Positions 60,944-64,000 of a stretch of DNA of 64,000 bases are shown piece by piece; the first letter of the stretch is position 1; every line of letters begins with the position of its first letter. The notes under the pieces are model-generated. The model ran no database searches. It was not told the DNA's origin and saw nothing but the letters and a program-made list of their open reading frames with translations. Location of the stretch: the NCBI RefSeq assembly GCF_003315595.1, contig NZ_QNQU01000009.1:124001-188000 (forward strand), read 5' to 3'. The position numbers were made by a program, and so were the translations under genes. This DNA is from Pedobacter miscanthi (lineage in GTDB: Bacteria; Bacteroidota; Bacteroidia; Sphingobacteriales; Sphingobacteriaceae).

Positions 60944-61816
60944 TTTTGCGCTTCTCGTCATTTGCTCCAGCATATCCCACATTTCGTTAGGGATGGCTTC
61001 TAATCCGTTCATCTGGCCTGCACCCTGTAACCATTCGCCACCATCGATGGTAATTACTTCTCCGTTGATGTATCCGGAGAAATCGCTCACTAAAAATGCT
61101 GCTAAATTGGCTAGTTCCTGATGATCGCCTACCCTTTTTAAGGGCACACGGTTTTTAAAGTCGAATTTTTTGGCCAAGTCGCCGGGTAATAAACGTTCCC
61201 ATGCACCTTTGGTTGGAAACGGTCCGGGTGCAATGGCATTGGTACGGATCCCATATTTGCCCCATTCTACCGCTAAAGATCTGGTTAAGGCCAAAACGCC
61301 GCCCTTTGCACAGGCAGAAGGAACCACATAAGCAGAACCTGTAAATGCGTAAGTAGTAATAATATTTAAAACGGTTGCTGCCTGTTTTTCTTTGATCCAG
61401 TGTTTACCGAAAGTAAGCGTACAATTAACGGTTCCTTTTAATACAATATCGATAATAGACGAAAAAGCATTGGCCGATAAACGTTCTGTTGGCGAAATAA
61501 AATTACCCGCGGCATTGTTTAGCAAAACATCAACCGATCCAAAACGCTCCAGGGTTTTAGCCAGTACATTTTCTACCTGCGCAATTTCCCGTACATCGCA
61601 GGCTACGGCCAGAACTTTACCTCCGGTTTTCTCCTCCATTTCATCGGCAGTTTTTTGAAGTACATCCTGCTTACGGCTGGTGATAACCAAATTGGCACCT
61701 AATTTCAGGAAATAAACACCCATTGCCTTCCCCAGTCCGGTTCCGCCACCTGTAATTACAATGGTTTTTCCTTTTAAAGCGTCTTCTCTAAGCATTGGTG
61801 AGTTGTAACTGAACAT
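60941..61816 (-). CDS. 2,4-dienoyl-CoA reductase-like SDR
   Basis: 291 residues. Reduces 2,4-dienoyl-CoA in beta-oxidation of unsaturated fatty acids. SDR with TGGGTGLGKAM (NADP loop), NNAAGNFISP, and, as in the mitochondrial enzyme DECR1, no YxxxK: the region reads VVPSACAKGGV. EWGKYGIRTNAIAPGPFPTKGAW is also close to DECR1. Thus a dienoyl-CoA reductase, not a generic SDR. An isomerase gene for the same pathway lies upstream on the same strand, 260 bp away. Confidence 0.87.
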   Translation of the reverse strand: MFSYNSPMLREDALKGKTIVITGGGTGLGKAMGVYFLKLGANLVITSRKQDVLQKTADEMEEKTGGKVLAVACDVREIAQVENVLAKTLERFGSVDVLLNNAAGNFISPTERLSANAFSSIIDIVLKGTVNCTLTFGKHWIKEKQAATVLNIITTYAFTGSAYVVPSACAKGGVLALTRSLAVEWGKYGIRTNAIAPGPFPTKGAWERLLPGDLAKKFDFKNRVPLKRVGDHQELANLAAFLVSDFSGYINGEVITIDGGEWLQGAGQMNGLEAIPNEMWDMLEQMTRSAK

Positions 61817-61821
61817 GGTAT

Positions 61822-62076
61822 TTTGGTTAATTGTTGAGGTTTAATTGTTTATTGTTGAGATTGTTTTATTGCTGGTAATGGTTAATCGTATACCCTTCGA
61901 CTATGCTCAGGGGTTAATTGTGTTCAATTGCTAAATTGTTCGATTGTTATATTGCAAACTGCCAATTACCAACTGAAAACTATTTTATTGCTATATCGAT
62001 CGTTAGGTTTTGATTATTGTGATTTGGTTATTGATAATTGATCACTAATACTTAACTGTTCATTGCAAACTGCCAA
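61822..62076 (-). repeat. Long AT-rich intergenic repeat family R4, copy 2
   Basis: Inverted relative to copy 1 at 17576-17820. Read on the minus strand it shares AATTATCAATAACCAAATCA (36-nt homologous block), AATTGGCAGTTT, TAGTTTTCAGTT and CAATTTAGCAAT. It begins next to the stop codon of the enoyl-CoA isomerase gene. Confidence 0.65.
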
Positions 62077-62838
62077 CTATTTCCGCTGCAAATTAGCTAA
62101 AATGGTTTGCAAAATATGGCGTGTTGCCGGTGACCACCATTGGGCCAGCATTTTCTCTAAAGCTTCTGACTGATCGGCTGAGGCAGCAGCAATAAGTTCT
62201 TCGCGGATATTGAGTTTACTTTGCGACCATGTATTGCTTTCGAGCTCCATGTATTTTTTAATTTTACGTTCAGCAGCAGTTAATAAACTCTCGTTCTTCA
62301 CCACTTCATCTACCAAACCTACTTTTAAAGCCTCTTCGGGATTATACAATTTACCGGAAAGCAAACTGCGGCTAGCTTCTGCCTTACCAATCCAAAATGC
62401 ATATAACTGGAAAATACTATTGGGCACAATAATACCCACAGGTACTTCATTTAAACCGATAATGTATTGCCCTTCGGCCATGATACGGTAATCGCAGGCC
62501 AGGGCCATTACGCAACCACCAGCCGGACTATGGCCACTAATTGCTGCAACAATTGGTTTTTTAAAGGCAACCATGTTAGCGGTAAAGCCAAGAAATAACT
62601 CCCAGAAAGATTTTGCTTCTTGTTCGTTATAGTTATAAAGCTCTATCAGATCCAGGCCTGCAGAAAAGAAAGGTGCGTTTCCGGTTAAAATTACGCCGCC
62701 GATGTTATCATCAGCGGCAATATTTTTAAGCATATCGTTAAGTTCGGTAATCAGCTCGCGGTTTAAAGCATTAGATTTTCCTCTATCTAACGTAATGGTT
62801 GCCAAACGGTCTTTTACACTTACTTTTATTGTATTCAT
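62077..62838 (-). CDS. Enoyl-CoA isomerase (ECI1-like) of the crotonase family
   Basis: 253 residues. Crotonase fold with oxyanion holes at NAPFFSAGLDL and SGHSPAGGCVMALACDY. IGLNEVPVGIIVP matches mitochondrial delta3,delta2-enoyl-CoA isomerase (ECI1), with the Glu at the catalytic position; the second Glu of hydratases is absent. It would move a double bond so that unsaturated acyl-CoA can enter beta-oxidation. Pairs in function with the dienoyl-CoA reductase. Confidence 0.87.
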   Translation of the reverse strand: MNTIKVSVKDRLATITLDRGKSNALNRELITELNDMLKNIAADDNIGGVILTGNAPFFSAGLDLIELYNYNEQEAKSFWELFLGFTANMVAFKKPIVAAISGHSPAGGCVMALACDYRIMAEGQYIIGLNEVPVGIIVPNSIFQLYAFWIGKAEASRSLLSGKLYNPEEALKVGLVDEVVKNESLLTAAERKIKKYMELESNTWSQSKLNIREELIAAASADQSEALEKMLAQWWSPATRHILQTILANLQRK

Positions 62839-62882
62839 ATCGTAAATAGTATCAAGATTTGAAAAATATAGTATAAAGATTT

Positions 62883-62966
62883 TGAGTATTGAGAATCAAG
62901 ATTTCAAGTATTGAGTATTAAGTATCGAGTATTAAGTATTAAGTATCAAGTACGGAGAATCAAGAT
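62883..62966. repeat. Low-complexity tandem repeat (AAGTATTGAGTATT type)
   Basis: About eight variants of a 9-10-nt unit GAGTATTAA / AAGTATC(G/A)AG, flanked by two GAGAATCAAGAT words (62890-62901, 62955-62966). It precedes the isomerase gene by about 45 bp. Confidence 0.65.
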
Positions 62967-63017
62967 AAACATACACAAGCTATGCATGCATACTAATTCA
63001 AATTTATCTATTTTTTA

Positions 63018-64000
63018 CTATTTAACATCATAAGTGTAAACTTTTCTGGCTAAATGCCCTACAGCATCGATTCCTTCTATTACAACCCTATAGTTTCCGG
63101 GCTCATCAGCATTATAGAATTCGAACTTCGCCTTTCCGTCTTTATCTGCCACTACCTGCGGATTCCAATAAATTGTTGTTCTTAAATCGGCACGGCTACT
63201 TGTACTTTCAGTATCGTATTTTGGCGAATAAAACTCACGTGAAATCGAAAATCCTTTAGGGTTTAAAGTCACAATACCTGGTGCATAACGGTTGGTGCTC
63301 CGGCCGCCATCGCCACGTTTTGTTGTGATGATAATTACCCCTCCGCTACCCTGCGAACCATAAATTGCTGTATTTCCAATGCTTTTTAACAACTCAATAG
63401 ATTCTACGTCAGAAGGGACAACGTTATCGAGAAAATCGGCTTCCATCTGCATCCCATCAACAATAATCTGAATCGGGGTGTTTTGACTGCGCATTAAATA
63501 AGGTACGTTGCCCCTAAAAATTACACCTGGCAGTCGCCCTTGTAAACATTGCGACAGGGTTACACAGGTAGACAATTGATCGGCCGTCATTACATAATCT
63601 GCCCTACCTGCACCGTTGAGGTTTGAAGAGTTTTTAGCAGGATTTTTCTTTTCGGTAATGGTTACCTCTTCGAGTTTAATGGTTCTTTCGAGCAAACCTA
63701 AACGAGTCATCTCGTTAAAATAATTATCGCTTTCCTTAATATATTTCATTAAGGTATTGTTCACATTAACATCAATATCGGCACTATTTTTATTTTTCGT
63801 CACAATTTGCCCAGGAACAACATCAACATTGATATCAACAAACTTACGTTCGGTTTTAGTTCTAGCCTGTACCACAAATTTAGTGCTATCACCAAATTCA
63901 AGGTTATCAAAAACAAATTTACCTTCGGCATTGGTAACGGTATCGAGAATGTACATGGTTCCCTTTGTAGCCATTAACATTACTTTTCCACCAGGAACAG
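63018..64000 (-). CDS. TonB-plug domain protein without barrel (partial, 5' end outside window)
   Basis: At least 327 residues; open to the right edge. Order: carboxypeptidase-like regulatory/beta-sandwich part (FVFDNLEFGDSTKFVVQART), then a plug domain with CLQGRLPGVIFRGNVP, IIVDGMQM, VPSDVESIELLKS and AIYGSQGSGGVIIITTKRG, then about 90 residues with macroglobulin-like strands (YWNPQVVADKDGKAKFEFYN) and a normal stop. There is no outer-membrane barrel. Probably a large macroglobulin (MG2)-like surface or periplasmic protein that carries a plug domain. Function unknown. Confidence 0.72.
   Translation of the reverse strand, partial: VPGGKVMLMATKGTMYILDTVTNAEGKFVFDNLEFGDSTKFVVQARTKTERKFVDINVDVVPGQIVTKNKNSADIDVNVNNTLMKYIKESDNYFNEMTRLGLLERTIKLEEVTITEKKNPAKNSSNLNGAGRADYVMTADQLSTCVTLSQCLQGRLPGVIFRGNVPYLMRSQNTPIQIIVDGMQMEADFLDNVVPSDVESIELLKSIGNTAIYGSQGSGGVIIITTKRGDGGRSTNRYAPGIVTLNPKGFSISREFYSPKYDTESTSSRADLRTTIYWNPQVVADKDGKAKFEFYNADEPGNYRVVIEGIDAVGHLARKVYTYDVK

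Noticed and set aside
1..64000. Insertion sequences, integrases or toxin-antitoxin genes
   Set aside because: None of the reading frames shows transposase, integrase or toxin-antitoxin motifs; the only mobile-looking DNA is short intergenic repeats.

Overview
The window looks like chromosomal DNA of a Bacteroidota bacterium of the family Sphingobacteriaceae, most likely Pedobacter or a close relative. Three things point there: a SusC/SusD outer-membrane pair and other TonB-dependent receptors; the Bacteroidota promoter form TTTG-N19-TAnnTTTG with almost no Shine-Dalgarno signals; and family-typical genes (DUF4270, DUF4920, DUF4369-thioredoxin, half-size glycogen synthase next to panC). The sequence is AT-rich and densely coding. 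I see no rRNA, tRNA, transposase, prophage or CRISPR array.

Layout. 1-4.3 kb: end of an Oar-like TonB receptor, an ABC exporter and a small membrane protein. 4.3-4.7 kb: a patchwork of intergenic repeats. 4.7-11.3 kb (minus): an MFS exporter and a SusD-SusC pair. 11.8-16.1 kb (minus): recG, a 45-aa membrane protein with a RidA deaminase, and an abundant-type OmpA protein. 16.3-18.7 kb: aminopeptidase P and the MeaB GTPase. 18.8-29.4 kb: a surface-glycan locus with five glycosyltransferases, an MsbA-like flippase, a DUF5672 protein, a WbsX/GH99-like protein and an acyltransferase. 29.5-30.7 kb: a DUF4143 ATPase with direct repeats upstream. 30.9-35.8 kb: the rimP-nusA-infB operon with a textbook promoter and a hairpin in its leader.

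35.9-43.1 kb: a lipoprotein, a holin-like membrane protein, acyl-CoA dehydrogenase, panC-panD-flippase-like genes and, divergently, half-size glycogen synthase plus a DUF4270 lipoprotein. 43.4-50.4 kb: ssb, mutY, HU, a TPR protein, a 29-aa basic ribosomal-type peptide, RNase G, radA and a DUF4920 protein. 50.7-54.3 kb: ilvE, tryptophan 2,3-dioxygenase and a fluoride riboswitch controlling a CLC-F fluoride antiporter. 54.5-64 kb: a SerB-SerA fusion behind an epimerase, a degenerate arginase-fold protein, a thioredoxin lipid/envelope protein, purD, two auxiliary enzymes for beta-oxidation of unsaturated fatty acids, and a partial TonB-plug protein.

The most notable items are the fluoride riboswitch/CLC-F unit whose aptamer begins at the predicted transcript start; a phosphoserine phosphatase fused to a SerA remnant that has lost its NAD domain but kept the ACT domain; an arginase-family protein lacking three of six metal ligands; several genes whose -7 promoter box sits 3-6 nt before the start codon, predicting leaderless mRNAs; and several families of intergenic inverted repeats, one of which supplies the stop codon of two unrelated genes.
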